The notes beneath the pieces were generated by a model that was not told where the DNA came from, searched no databases, and worked only from the letters and a program-made list of their open reading frames with translations. A stretch of DNA of 64,000 nucleotides, from positions 1 to 64,000 of the forward strand of contig NZ_UAPQ01000001.1 in NCBI RefSeq assembly GCF_900444995.1, in the 5' to 3' direction. The stretch comes from Actinomyces bovis (GTDB lineage: Bacteria > Actinomycetota > Actinomycetes > Actinomycetales > Actinomycetaceae). Made by a program: the position numbers and the translations under genes. Positions 1 to 9,687 of this stretch are shown here, in pieces; position 1 is the stretch's first letter, and each line of letters begins with the position of its first letter.

Positions 1-488
1 CCCAGGGAAGGCTGGCAGTCGATCAGAATGACGTCGTAGTCATCAAGCACGGGGCGCAGCACACGCGCAAGGGCCTGCTCACGCGCCACCTCATTGACCA
101 GTTGGACCTCAGCTGCAGACAGGTCGATATTGGCTGGGACAATGTCCAGGCCGGGCACCGCCGTCTGCATGATGACTGGTTTGATATCTGGGCGAGAAGC
201 CACCAACAGGTTGTAGATGGTCTCGTCCATCTCGTGGGCGTTTACACCCAGGCCGGCGCTGGCCGCACCCTGCGGATCAAAGTCAATGATGAGGACCTTG
301 CGGCCATACTCAGCTAGCGCCGCCCCCAGATTGATGGTGGTGGTGGTCTTGCCGACGCCACCCTTCTGGTTACACATGGCGATGATGCGCGCAGGACCGT
401 GTGCCGTCAGCGGCGCTGGTTCAGGGAAGTCGACAGCCTGTTCAGAGGCAGGTACGTCGATGAGGCCGGGCTGCACAGTGTCTTTCAC
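1..488 (-). CDS. parA: ParA/Soj-family chromosome-partitioning ATPase (3' end outside window)
   Basis: Reading the minus strand from a GTG at 488 gives a ParA-type protein cut off by the left edge of the window. After a tail of about 36 residues it shows the deviant Walker A motif CNQKGGVGKTTTTINLGAAL, then VLIIDFDPQG (Walker A'), and near the edge DYDVILIDCQPSLG (Walker B region). Such ATPases segregate chromosome origins or position other cargo by dimerising on DNA. It lies 67 bp upstream of xerD's stop and in the same orientation. A ParA-like gene downstream of xerD and before scpAB is common in actinobacteria, so this may be the xerD-linked paralogue and not the parAB pair at the origin. 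No parB is visible. The start is uncertain because no strong ribosome-binding site precedes it. Confidence 0.9.
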   Translation of the reverse strand, partial: MKDTVQPGLIDVPASEQAVDFPEPAPLTAHGPARIIAMCNQKGGVGKTTTTINLGAALAEYGRKVLIIDFDPQGAASAGLGVNAHEMDETIYNLLVASRPDIKPVIMQTAVPGLDIVPANIDLSAAEVQLVNEVAREQALARVLRPVLDDYDVILIDCQPSL

Positions 489-555
489 ACGCCCACAGTA
501 ACCGAAATTGGCTTGAGAATGCGGTTAGGTGGCAGTGTTTCGTGCGCTTAGGCGA

Positions 556-1578
556 TCAGCCGCGAGCACGCGGGTGACTGGTGGCGTACACCTCACGCAG
601 GTGGTCCACGGTGACTTTCGTGTAAATCTGAGTGGTGGTGACAGAGGCATGCCCCAGCATTTCTTGGACCACGCGCACATCAGCGCCACCGGCAAGCAGG
701 TGTGTGGCGAATGAGTGGCGCAGCGTATGTGGGGAGATATGCGTGCCATCGCCGTCCGGCCTGGTCAAGCCCGCGTGAATAGCAGCGCTCTGCAACACCG
801 CCCAAGCCGATTGTCGAGACAACGGGCGCCCCAGAGTATTGAGGAAGACCTCTGGCGCTCCCCTGCCTTTTAGACCCAGCACTGGGCGGCCACGCACCAG
901 GTAGGCCTCCAAAGCATCCCAGGCGTACTGCCCCATGGGCACTATGCGTTCTTTACGGCCTTTGCCGAAGAGCCGGAGGCAGCCGGACTCTCGATCCAAG
1001 TCATCCACTGCCAAACTCACGACCTCAGAGATGCGGGCACCGGTGGCGTACAGGACTTCTAGGAGAGCGCGATCGCGCAGGCTCACAGGTGAATCGTCGG
1101 GTGCTGCGGCTTCCAAGAGGGCCGTAACTTCCTCGATAGCTAGCGCCTTGGGGAGGCGGCGGCCCACCTGTGGCGGGCGCACCGCTGCAGAAGGGTCGAC
1201 GGCGGTGGTGCCTTCGGCGAAGAGGAATCGGTGCCAGCCACGTACGGCGGTTATGGCGCGGGAGGCGGAGGAAGCGGCCAGGACGCGACCGCCGTCGGAG
1301 CCGGTGCGTAGGGCTTCCAGGAAGGAGGTGACGTCTACCTCCCCGGCCTTGCTGAGGTCTGTGAGTCCACGGGAGCGCAAGTGGTCACAGTAGCGACGTA
1401 AGTCTCGCTCGTAGGCGCTCAAAGTGTTCTGGCTGAGCCCGCGTTCAACGCGTAGATGCGCAAGATATCCCCGCAGTGAGCGCTCTAGGGCGTCACCACG
1501 GGGATCTGCTGTGGGCCTTTTGGTGCCCGTCTTGGGCTCCGGCTCAGGCAAAGCGGGCCACGAGGCCCAAGCCGACAA
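556..1578 (-). CDS. xerD: Tyrosine recombinase XerD
   Basis: This is a site-specific tyrosine recombinase that resolves chromosome dimers at dif with XerC. Residues about 33-125 form the SAM-like core-binding domain and about 145-330 the catalytic domain. The full catalytic set is visible: R182 ([10 protein letters not shown]), a Lys in [10 protein letters not shown] (about 206-209), H284 and R287 ([12 protein letters not shown]), H310 ([14 protein letters not shown]) and nucleophile Y319. The ATG at 1578 makes the gene overlap secG by 35 bp. The first 30 residues (Pro/Lys-rich) are atypical, so a later start is possible. Its place between secG and parA is the usual housekeeping context and does not suggest a mobile-element integrase. 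Confidence 0.93.
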   Translation of the reverse strand: MSAWASWPALPEPEPKTGTKRPTADPRGDALERSLRGYLAHLRVERGLSQNTLSAYERDLRRYCDHLRSRGLTDLSKAGEVDVTSFLEALRTGSDGGRVLAASSASRAITAVRGWHRFLFAEGTTAVDPSAAVRPPQVGRRLPKALAIEEVTALLEAAAPDDSPVSLRDRALLEVLYATGARISEVVSLAVDDLDRESGCLRLFGKGRKERIVPMGQYAWDALEAYLVRGRPVLGLKGRGAPEVFLNTLGRPLSRQSAWAVLQSAAIHAGLTRPDGDGTHISPHTLRHSFATHLLAGGADVRVVQEMLGHASVTTTQIYTKVTVDHLREVYATSHPRARG

Positions 1579-1786
1579 TGGTGGCTGACCAGATCAGCAC
1601 CACGCCGATAGTGATGCGGTTGAGGTTGCGCTCAGCCACCCCGGAGGATCCGGCGGAGGAGGAGATGCCGCCGCCGAACATGTCGGACAGGCCACCGCCT
1701 TTGCCCTTGTGAAGCAGGATCGTCATGATCAGGAAGAAGCTCGAGAGCACGAGCAGTACCTGCAGAATGATTCGCAGAACGTCCAC
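1544..1786 (-). CDS. secG: Preprotein translocase subunit SecG
   Basis: The product is 80 residues with two membrane helices (about 4-22 and 55-77) joined by a Gly/Ser-rich loop containing [13 protein letters not shown], the SecG hallmark. SecG assists SecYEG during Sec-dependent export. It follows tpiA in the same direction, as in most actinobacteria (gap-pgk-tpiA-secG), but a strong hairpin lies between tpiA and secG. Its transcript therefore probably arises from read-through or its own promoter. Its 3' end overlaps the annotated start of xerD. Confidence 0.92.
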   Translation of the reverse strand: MDVLRIILQVLLVLSSFFLIMTILLHKGKGGGLSDMFGGGISSSAGSSGVAERNLNRITIGVVLIWSATIVGLGLVARFA

Positions 1787-1864
1787 TGGACGGTTCCTTC
1801 CTTGGCTGTTTGGGTGTGGCCGTAGGGAGTGGCCATGACTTCCAGGTGCAGCATATCCACAAAA

Positions 1865-1913
1865 GGCAGTGGTGCCCGCAACCCTTTAGTGTGACGTTGC
1901 GGGCACCACTGCC
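1865..1913 (-). terminator. Strong hairpin downstream of tpiA
   Basis: An 18-bp perfect inverted repeat (1865-1882 with 1896-1913, 13-nt loop) lies between the tpiA stop and the secG start. On the minus strand it is followed by TTTTG. It reads as an intrinsic terminator for the glycolytic transcript, or as an attenuator that reduces read-through into secG. Confidence 0.75.
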
Positions 1914-1947
1914 CATTGCTAGGCCGCATGCGGCCAATTGGCCTGGG

Positions 1948-2727
1948 TCAGGCGTAGAAGCGGCACATCTCCGCGAAGGAGTCCGCCTTCAGGGAAGCAC
2001 CGCCAATCAGGGCGCCGTCGATGTCAGCCTGAGCCATGAGTTCCTTGATGTTGCCGGGCTTGGCAGAGCCACCGTAGAGGACACGGGTGGCCTCAGCAGT
2101 GGCCTCACCAAAGTCCTCGCGCAGAGCCGCGCGAATGGCTCCACAGACCTCCTGAGCGTCGTCGGCGGTGGCGGTCTCGCCAGTGCCGATGGCCCAGATG
2201 GGCTCGTAGGCGATGACGATCTTGGCGGCGTCCTCTGCGGACCAGCCCTTGAGGGCAGCGCGGATCTGGCCGAGGACGAAGTCCACGTGGGTGCCAGCCT
2301 TGCGGATCTCCAGGGCCTCGCCACAGCACAGGATCGGGGTCATGCCCGCGTCCAGAGCCTTGCGGGCCTTAGCACCAACCAGTTCGTCGGACTCGCTGTG
2401 GTACTCACGGCGCTCGGAGTGGCCCATAACCACGTAGGTGCAGCCGAGCTTGGTGAGCATAGCGGTGGAGATCTCGCCGGTGTAGGCGCCATTGTCGTGA
2501 ATGGACACGTCCTGGGCGCCGTACTTGATGCCCAGCTCGTCGGCCTCGACGATGGTCTGCACCGTGCGGATGTCGGTGAAGGGCGGAATGACCAAGACCT
2601 CACACTTGGAGTAGTCGTGGCCGCGGTCCTTCAATTCCAGGGCTAGGCCCTGAACCAGGTGGTTGGCCTCAAGGTGGTCGAGGTTCATCTTCCAGTTACC
2701 CGCCATCAGCGGGGTGCGGTTGCTCAT
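1948..2727 (-). CDS. tpiA: Triosephosphate isomerase
   Basis: TpiA interconverts dihydroxyacetone phosphate and glyceraldehyde 3-phosphate in the cytosol. The 259-residue TIM barrel has all active-site residues: N11 and K13 (GNWKMN), H103 (MGHSERR) and the catalytic E175 ([11 protein letters not shown]), followed by the phosphate-gripping loop and the [10 protein letters not shown] motif. Length is normal for the family. It starts 3 bp after the pgk stop and is certainly co-transcribed with it. A strong hairpin follows its stop. Confidence 0.97.
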   Translation of the reverse strand: MSNRTPLMAGNWKMNLDHLEANHLVQGLALELKDRGHDYSKCEVLVIPPFTDIRTVQTIVEADELGIKYGAQDVSIHDNGAYTGEISTAMLTKLGCTYVVMGHSERREYHSESDELVGAKARKALDAGMTPILCCGEALEIRKAGTHVDFVLGQIRAALKGWSAEDAAKIVIAYEPIWAIGTGETATADDAQEVCGAIRAALREDFGEATAEATRVLYGGSAKPGNIKELMAQADIDGALIGGASLKADSFAEMCRFYA

Positions 2728-2730
2728 TGT

Positions 2731-3924
2731 TCAGCCTTCCAGTACAGAGATTCCGGGCAGGACCTTGCCCTCGAGGAGCTCGAGAGAGGCCCCACCACCG
2801 GTGGAGATGTGGGAGAAAGTGGACTCGTCAAAGCCCAGGGTGCGCACGGCAGCGGCAGAGTCGCCTCCACCGATTACGGAGAAGGCGGCTGACTCGGAGA
2901 TGGCCTTGGCGACGGCCTTGGTGCCAGCAGCGAAGGCCTCGAATTCGAAGACACCCATAGGGCCGTTCCACACCACGGTCTTGGAGGTGGCAATAGCCTC
3001 GGCGTAGAGGGCGGCGGTCTTCGGGCCGATGTCCAGGCCCATCTGCTCGGCGGGGATGTCGCCTGCGTCAACGGTGGTGGCGGGGGCGTCAGCCTTGAAC
3101 TCGGGGGCGACGACGACGTCCACCGGCACCAGCAGTTCTACACCGTTGGCCTTGGCGGTCTCCAGGTATCCCTTAACGGTGTCGATCTGGTCCTTCTCCA
3201 GCAGGGAGGTGCCGACCTCGTGGCCCTGAGCTGCCAGGAAGGTGAAGGCCATGCCGCCACCGATGAGGAGGCGGTCAGCCTTGCCGAGCAGGTTGGCGAT
3301 CACGCCGAGCTTGTCTGAGACCTTGGAGCCGCCGAGCACCACGGTGTAGGGGCGCTCGGGGTCCTTGACGGCCTTGGACAGGGATTCGATCTCCTTGCCG
3401 ACCAGCAGTCCTGCGGCGGCCGGGAGGAGCTTGGCGATGTCGTAAACAGAGGCCTGCTTGCGGTGCACTACGCCAAAGCCGTCGGAGACGAATACGTCAG
3501 CCAGGGAGGCCAGTTCCTTGGCGAAGGCCTCACGCTCGGCGTCGTCCTTGCTGGTCTCGGCAGCGTTGAAGCGGACGTTCTCCAGCAGGACGATCTCGCC
3601 GGGCTGCATCGCGGCGACGGCAGCCTGGGCGGACGGGCCGACAGTGTCCTCAGCCAGGGTGACCTTGACGCCAGTCACCTCAGCGAGGCGCTTGGAAACC
3701 GGGGCCAGGGAGTAGTCAGGGTTGACGGTGCCCTTGGGGCGGCCCAGGTGGGCGGTGATGATGACCTTGGCGCCAGCTTCAAGCAGCTTGCGCAGGGTCG
3801 GCAGGGCGGCCTGGATACGGCCGTCGTCGGTGATGTTCTTGTCGGCGTCCAGCGGGACGTTGAAGTCGGAGCGGACCAGGACGCGCTTGTCCTTGAGCTC
3901 GCCCAGGGACTCGATGGTCTTCAT
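2731..3924 (-). CDS. pgk: Phosphoglycerate kinase
   Basis: Pgk makes ATP from 1,3-bisphosphoglycerate in lower glycolysis. The 397-residue sequence has the N-terminal substrate site ([12 protein letters not shown], residues about 15-26; TAHLGRPKG, about 58-66) and the C-terminal nucleotide-binding domain with [20 protein letters not shown] and the glycine-rich [10 protein letters not shown] and [11 protein letters not shown] motifs. Length is normal. It lies between gap and tpiA on the minus strand. A large hairpin separates it from gap, so gap levels can exceed pgk levels. Confidence 0.97.
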   Translation of the reverse strand: MKTIESLGELKDKRVLVRSDFNVPLDADKNITDDGRIQAALPTLRKLLEAGAKVIITAHLGRPKGTVNPDYSLAPVSKRLAEVTGVKVTLAEDTVGPSAQAAVAAMQPGEIVLLENVRFNAAETSKDDAEREAFAKELASLADVFVSDGFGVVHRKQASVYDIAKLLPAAAGLLVGKEIESLSKAVKDPERPYTVVLGGSKVSDKLGVIANLLGKADRLLIGGGMAFTFLAAQGHEVGTSLLEKDQIDTVKGYLETAKANGVELLVPVDVVVAPEFKADAPATTVDAGDIPAEQMGLDIGPKTAALYAEAIATSKTVVWNGPMGVFEFEAFAAGTKAVAKAISESAAFSVIGGGDSAAAVRTLGFDESTFSHISTGGGASLELLEGKVLPGISVLEG

Positions 3925-3960
3925 GAAACCTCTTATCGCTTGTTGGTTGGGTGATTTATG

Positions 3961-4030
3961 GGGCGGGTTTAGGCCCGCCGTGACGACGACGCCCGCGCAC
4001 GCCAGATGGTGTGCGCGGGCGTCGTCGTCA
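3961..4030 (-). terminator. Tandem hairpins between gap and pgk
   Basis: A perfect 20-bp inverted repeat (3981-4000 with 4011-4030, 10-nt loop) lies 32 bp beyond the gap stop. It is followed on the minus strand by a smaller GC hairpin (3962-3967 with 3974-3979). There is no T-tract, so it may act as a partial terminator or an mRNA-stabilising 3' structure that sets the gap:pgk ratio rather than as a classical terminator. Confidence 0.6.
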
Positions 4031-4062
4031 CTAGCTCATCGCGTGAGCGTCAGCCTTCAGGC

Positions 4063-5148
<1,086 letters not shown>

Positions 5149-5173
5149 CTAGCCACGGTGTGCCGGCGGCCTG

Positions 5174-5203
5174 ATTCTAGCGTGACGTCGGTCGCCTTGT
5201 CGC
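5174..5203 (-). promoter_or_regulatory. Candidate sigma-A-type promoter of gap
   Basis: On the minus strand a TAGAAT -10 element (5174-5179) is preceded after 18 nt by GCGACA (5198-5203), a four-of-six match to TTGACA. It would leave a leader of about 95 nt before the gap GTG. This is a pattern match only. Confidence 0.4.
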
Positions 5204-5296
5204 ACTACTGGGACGCCTTTGGCGAACACAGGGCACCCCTTTGGGAACGGCGGCCCATATATGGCGCCCAGTTGCCCGAAGGTCCCAGAAGTGAGT

Positions 5297-6280
5297 TCAC
5301 ATATCCAGCATGTCCTGGGTCAGCGCGGACTCCGTGTCCGGCACACCCAGCTCATGCGCGCGCTTATCCGCCATGGCCAGTAGGCGGCGGATGCGGCCAG
5401 CGACGGCGTCTTTAGTTAGCTGGGGTTCGGAGAGCTGCCCAAGTTCCTCCAGGCTGGCCTCTTTGTGCTCAATGCGGAGCCTGCCCGCCTGCACGAGGTG
5501 CGCGGGCACGTCGTCGCCCAAAATCTCAAAGGCACGCTCAACGCGCGCACCCGAGGCAACAGCGGCACGGGCAGAGCGGCGCAGATTGGCGTCGTCGAAA
5601 TTGGCGAGGCGGTTGGCGGTGCCCCGGACCTCGCGCCGCTCCCGCCGCTGCCCCCAGGCCTCATTGGCTGCGGTGGCGCCCATCTTCTCCAGAATCACGC
5701 CAATGGCCTCACCATCGCGCACCACTACGCGGTCTGAGCCCCGGACCTCCTTCGACTTGGCGATCACCTCAAAACGGCGTGCCGCCCCCACAAGCGCCAG
5801 TGCTGCCTCACTGCTGGGGCACGTGACCTCCAGGGCAGAGGAACGTCCCGGCTCGGTCAGAGAACCGCGGGCTAGAAAGGCCCCCCGCCAGGCAGCACCC
5901 GCACAGCGGCGCCCACCACGGATCACAGACACCGGCATACCCAAAACTGGATAGCCCTTGCCATCCACCATGCCCACCAGGCGCGCCAATTCGCGCCCCC
6001 GGTCAGTGACTCGTACCTGGTAGCGAGGCCCCCGGTGCAGGGAACCAGCCTCAACTGAGATGACCTCGGATTCCACGCCGTAAAGCTCTTTTAGGGAAGC
6101 CACTAGACGGTTCACACTGGGCGCATGGTCGAGTTCCGCCTCCACCACGATCCGTCGGCCAGAAACCAGGTGCAAGCCGCCCGCAAAGCGCAGGATTGCG
6201 GCGACCTCAGCCCGACGCTGCTCGGCGGTGTCCCCGCTTAGCCGGGCTAGCTCGTCCTTGACGGGAGTGGTCAGTGACAT
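5297..6280 (-). CDS. whiA: DNA-binding regulator WhiA
   Basis: WhiA is a transcription factor combining a degenerate LAGLIDADG homing-endonuclease fold with a C-terminal helix-turn-helix. It controls sporulation septation in Streptomyces and cell division or metabolism elsewhere. The start is set at the ATG at 6280, giving [14 protein letters not shown], the usual WhiA beginning, with AGGAGG 6 nt upstream; the ATG at 6307 has no such support. The 327 residues match the family. Recognisable blocks are [28 protein letters not shown] and the HTH region [20 protein letters not shown] near the C-terminus. It belongs to the rapZ-yvcK-whiA cluster. Confidence 0.95.
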   Translation of the reverse strand: MSLTTPVKDELARLSGDTAEQRRAEVAAILRFAGGLHLVSGRRIVVEAELDHAPSVNRLVASLKELYGVESEVISVEAGSLHRGPRYQVRVTDRGRELARLVGMVDGKGYPVLGMPVSVIRGGRRCAGAAWRGAFLARGSLTEPGRSSALEVTCPSSEAALALVGAARRFEVIAKSKEVRGSDRVVVRDGEAIGVILEKMGATAANEAWGQRRERREVRGTANRLANFDDANLRRSARAAVASGARVERAFEILGDDVPAHLVQAGRLRIEHKEASLEELGQLSEPQLTKDAVAGRIRRLLAMADKRAHELGVPDTESALTQDMLDM

Positions 6281-6343
6281 GTGGGTCCTCCTGGATCCGA
6301 ATTGCACGTCAAGTTGGTGCCTTTGGTACGGCCAATTACGCTG

Positions 6344-7351
6344 TCAGAGCCCTTCACGGGTACCAACATCACCAACAAAGCCATCGAAAGCGTCGCGTAA
6401 CGCGGCCGCTAGGCGGAGCGGGTCATGGTTGCAAGTCCCCTCCCCGGTGCGCACCTGCCGCAGCACCAGAGTAGCGCCCAGCTGTGCGGCCACGGCGCCT
6501 AACTCATCTAGGTTGTCAACCGCTGAAGGGTCCGCGAGCACTACGTCGAGGCGCAAATCTGGGGCGTACTCCGCCAGCACGCGCAGGTGGTCTGCGGCGC
6601 TCATGCCATCGGTCTCACCACATTGGGTGGTCAGATTCATGACCACGATTCGGCGAGCATTGGTGCGGGTAAGCGCCTCCCGCATGGCGGGCAGGATCAC
6701 ATGGGGCAGCACCGAGGTGTACCAGGAACCTGGCCCCAGAACCACCCACTCAGCCTCTTCAATGGCCTCCACTGCCAGCGGATGAGCATCGGCGTCCTGA
6801 GGCTCCACACAGACCCGTTCCATGCGGCCTCGGGTTTTGGCCACCGCCACTTGGCCGCTCACTCGGCAGGCTGGGCCCGCGACCGGGTCCACGATATCGG
6901 CCTCGATAACCAAGGGGGAGGCACTCATGGGAATAACTCGCCCTCGCACACCCAATAGGCGGCCTACCCAGGCCAAGCCCTCCACCTCGTCGTCAAGCAG
7001 CTGCCACAGGGCCAAGATCAGCAGATTGCCCAGGGCGTGGTTATCCAGCTCCCCCTGCCCGTGGAAGCGGTGCTGCAGCACGTCACGCCAAGTCAGCCCC
7101 CATTCAGAATCATCTGTCAGAGAGGCCAGGGCCATGCGCAGATCACCCGGGGGTAGACAACCGAATTCGCTGCGCAGGCGGCCGGAGGAACCGCCGTCGT
7201 CAGCCACAGTCACCACCGCAGTCAGCCGGTGGGTGAGATGCCGCAGCGCCCGCAAGGTGGCAGACAGGCCGTGGCCCCCACCAAGCGCCACTACCTTGGG
7301 GCCGTCCTCACCGCGGCGGGGCCAGCCTGCAGAGTCCAGTGTGGTGCTCAC
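6344..7351 (-). CDS. yvcK: YvcK/CofD-like family protein (gluconeogenesis factor)
   Basis: The 335-residue protein belongs to the CofD/YvcK family, which binds UDP-sugars and in Bacillus and mycobacteria is needed for growth on gluconeogenic carbon and for cell shape. The N-terminal nucleotide site KVVALGGGHGLSATLRALR (about 19-37) and TAVVTVADDGGSSGRLR (about 44-60) are intact, as are LGPGSWYTSVLPHVI and VVMNLTTQCGET. It lies 6 bp after the rapZ stop and upstream of whiA, the conserved three-gene unit of Gram-positives. Confidence 0.93.
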   Translation of the reverse strand: MSTTLDSAGWPRRGEDGPKVVALGGGHGLSATLRALRHLTHRLTAVVTVADDGGSSGRLRSEFGCLPPGDLRMALASLTDDSEWGLTWRDVLQHRFHGQGELDNHALGNLLILALWQLLDDEVEGLAWVGRLLGVRGRVIPMSASPLVIEADIVDPVAGPACRVSGQVAVAKTRGRMERVCVEPQDADAHPLAVEAIEEAEWVVLGPGSWYTSVLPHVILPAMREALTRTNARRIVVMNLTTQCGETDGMSAADHLRVLAEYAPDLRLDVVLADPSAVDNLDELGAVAAQLGATLVLRQVRTGEGTCNHDPLRLAAALRDAFDGFVGDVGTREGL

Positions 7352-7357
7352 TTTGCA

Positions 7358-8329
7358 TCACTCCCGGCCCAGGTCCCGGTGGTTAGTGGTGACGGCGAAG
7401 CCCGCTTCACGCAAAATTGCGCTGGTGCGCTCTGCGGAGGCCACTGAGCGGTGTTTTCCCCCGGTGCAGCCAAAGGCGATGGTCACGTGGGATTTGAGCT
7501 CACCGACGTAGCTTGGCAACGCCTGAGCCAAGAGCTTGGCGTATCCGTCTACGAAGGCAGCGGCGCCTTCCTGCGCAAAGACGTATTCCGCCACCGGTTT
7601 GTCTCGTCCGGTCAAGTGGCGTAGCTCGGAAACCCAGTAAGGGTTAGCGATGAAGCGCACATCCGCCACATGGTCAGCGTCCACAGGAATGCCGTACTTA
7701 AAACCAAAACTCATCACATGGATTTTGAGCGCGAGGTCTGACTCGGTGGCCACAAGCTCGCGTACGCGTCGCGCCAAACTGTGCACTGACAGCTGCGTGG
7801 TGTCGATAACGTCATCGGCGATGCTGGCCACCGGCGTCATAAGTGTGCGCTCATGCTGGATACCCTCAAGCACAGAGTCTCCGCCTTGAAGCGGATGGGG
7901 GCGGCGAGAGGATTCGAAGCGCCGCACTAGTTCCGAGTCAGAGGCATCCATGAAGATCACGCGCAGGTTCACCTGCGACTCGCGCAGCTTGCGCACATAG
8001 TTCATGAACTCGGCAAAGAAGGTGCGGCTGCGCACATCCACCACCGCAGCGAGGCGGTGCACGCCCCCACCGACTGTGGTCATCATGCCCGCTAGCGCAG
8101 GCAGCAGCTGTGGCGGCAGGTTGTCAACCACGTACCAGTCCAGGTCTTCCAAAGCGTTCGCCGCCCGAGACCGGCCAGCCCCAGACATACCCGTAATAAT
8201 GATCATCTCCGGGCGTACGGCTGGCGGCACCGGGGGCGTGTTGCGGTCCAGCACCGGGATCTCGATCGGCACAGTGTCCTGTGGGCCGCGAGCTTCCCGT
8301 GCCTGATCGCCTGTCTGCTTTTCCTGCAT
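7358..8329 (-). CDS. rapZ: RapZ/YvcJ-type nucleotide-binding protein
   Basis: This is a P-loop protein of the RapZ family; in E. coli it is an adaptor for degradation of the GlmZ small RNA, and in Gram-positives it is an ATPase/GTPase of less clear role. The P-loop reads GMSGAGRS, with Arg in place of the Walker A Lys, a substitution I believe is frequent in actinobacterial members. DLDWYVVDNLPPQLL follows, and the C-terminal FGCTGGKHRSV motif is intact. The first 40 residues are an acidic/Pro-rich tail. It is the first gene of the rapZ-yvcK-whiA run. Its usual neighbour uvrC is separated from it by the oppositely oriented purT. Confidence 0.92.
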   Translation of the reverse strand: MQEKQTGDQAREARGPQDTVPIEIPVLDRNTPPVPPAVRPEMIIITGMSGAGRSRAANALEDLDWYVVDNLPPQLLPALAGMMTTVGGGVHRLAAVVDVRSRTFFAEFMNYVRKLRESQVNLRVIFMDASDSELVRRFESSRRPHPLQGGDSVLEGIQHERTLMTPVASIADDVIDTTQLSVHSLARRVRELVATESDLALKIHVMSFGFKYGIPVDADHVADVRFIANPYWVSELRHLTGRDKPVAEYVFAQEGAAAFVDGYAKLLAQALPSYVGELKSHVTIAFGCTGGKHRSVASAERTSAILREAGFAVTTNHRDLGRE

Positions 8330-8417
8330 GGTTTAAGCATCGCATGTACAGGTACCGTGGCGACTGTGCCGCACCACCCTTGCGCCACTAGAGGACGCCT
8401 CAGACAGGAGCCCACAG

Positions 8418-9674
8418 ATGTGCAGTACCGCCTATCCCGTTCTGCCCAAGCCTGGCGGAAACGCTGACGCTCCCGTGCTCGGCACCGCCTGGACCCCTAC
8501 GGCCACCAAGGTAGCCATGCTGGGTGCTGGTGAGCTCGGCAAGGAGGTGGTCATTGCACTGACCCGGCTGGGCGTGGAAGTTACAGCAATTGACCGCTAC
8601 GACGGCGCCCCTGCCCAACAGGTAGCCCACAATGCCCTGACCATCAACATGGCTGACCCGGCTGCACTCCTAGCTGCTATCCATGCAACCGGTGCGCAGT
8701 TGATAATCCCCGAGATCGAAGCGATTGCCACGGAAGTCCTTACCGAATTGGAGGCCGAAGGCATCCGGGTAGCTCCCACAGCTAAGGCGGTGCGCCTAAC
8801 CATGGACCGGGAGGGCATCCGTCGCCTGGCTGCCGAGGAACTTGGCCTGGCCACTAGCCCCTACGTCTTTGCCTCCAGCCTGGAAGAACTGCAAGCAGGA
8901 GCCGAGGTGATTGGCTTCCCCTGTGTGGTTAAACCGGTGATGTCGTCTTCCGGCCATGGCCAGTCGGTGGCTCGCTCTGCTGCTGACTTAGCAGGCTGCT
9001 GGCGGTATGCCTGTGAGGATGGACGGGTTGACCGCGGCAAGGTAATTGTGGAGGGCTTCGTCAACTTCGACACCGAGATCACGCTGCTAACGGTGCGGCA
9101 CCGTGACCCGGCAACTGGCCAGACTGTGACTTCCTTCTGTGAACCTATCGGGCACCGGCAGGTTGACGGTGACTACGTGGAGTCCTGGCAACCGCAGCTG
9201 CTGCCAAAGGCGGCACTGCAAAGCGCCAAGGAGGTGGCTGGCAAGGTTACTGAGGCCTTAGGCGGTTGGGGCCTTTTTGGCGTGGAGCTGTTCATCTGTG
9301 GTGAGGAGGTGCTCTTCTCTGAGGTCTCCCCGCGCCCCCACGACACGGGTCTGGTCACCCTGGCCAGCCAAGGGCTCAGTGAGTTTGAGTTGCACGCCCG
9401 GGCCGTGCTGGGCCTGCCTTTGGACACAAGCCTGGTTTCACCGGGCGCCTCCGCCGTCGTGAAGTCTCCGGTGGACAGCGATGCGGGGGCCGGGGTGCGT
9501 TTTCATGGGCTGGAGGCTGCGCTCGCGGACCCACAGGTGGATCTGCGTCTCTTCGGTAAGCCGACGGCGCATGTGGGCAGGCGCCTGGGCGTGGCGGTTG
9601 CGTCCGGCGACGACGTCGAGGCGGCCCGCCAGAAGGCGCGCACCGCTGCCAGCGCTGTAACCATTACCGCCTGA
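8418..9674 (+). CDS. purT: Formate-dependent phosphoribosylglycinamide formyltransferase
   Basis: PurT makes formyl-GAR from GAR, formate and ATP, a folate-independent route for the third step of purine synthesis. The 418-residue protein has the N-terminal fold ([20 protein letters not shown], about 32-51), the ATP-grasp domain ([16 protein letters not shown], about 172-187) and the metal-binding block [22 protein letters not shown] ribosome-binding site lies 7 nt before the ATG. It is the only plus-strand gene in the first 12 kb and sits between uvrC and rapZ, genes that are normally adjacent, so it looks inserted. Formate for the reaction would fit an organism with anaerobic pyruvate metabolism. 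Confidence 0.95.
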   Translation: MCSTAYPVLPKPGGNADAPVLGTAWTPTATKVAMLGAGELGKEVVIALTRLGVEVTAIDRYDGAPAQQVAHNALTINMADPAALLAAIHATGAQLIIPEIEAIATEVLTELEAEGIRVAPTAKAVRLTMDREGIRRLAAEELGLATSPYVFASSLEELQAGAEVIGFPCVVKPVMSSSGHGQSVARSAADLAGCWRYACEDGRVDRGKVIVEGFVNFDTEITLLTVRHRDPATGQTVTSFCEPIGHRQVDGDYVESWQPQLLPKAALQSAKEVAGKVTEALGGWGLFGVELFICGEEVLFSEVSPRPHDTGLVTLASQGLSEFELHARAVLGLPLDTSLVSPGASAVVKSPVDSDAGAGVRFHGLEAALADPQVDLRLFGKPTAHVGRRLGVAVASGDDVEAARQKARTAASAVTITA

Positions 9675-9687
9675 ACTTAAGCAGCTG

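Noticed and set aside
556-1578. XerD as the integrase of a mobile element
   Set aside because: It lies in the conserved secG-xerD-parA context, no attachment-site repeats or cargo genes are present, and the sequence is of the housekeeping type.
1810-2646. Open frame antisense to tpiA
   Set aside because: It crosses the tpiA terminator hairpin and has no homology signal; tpiA is intact.
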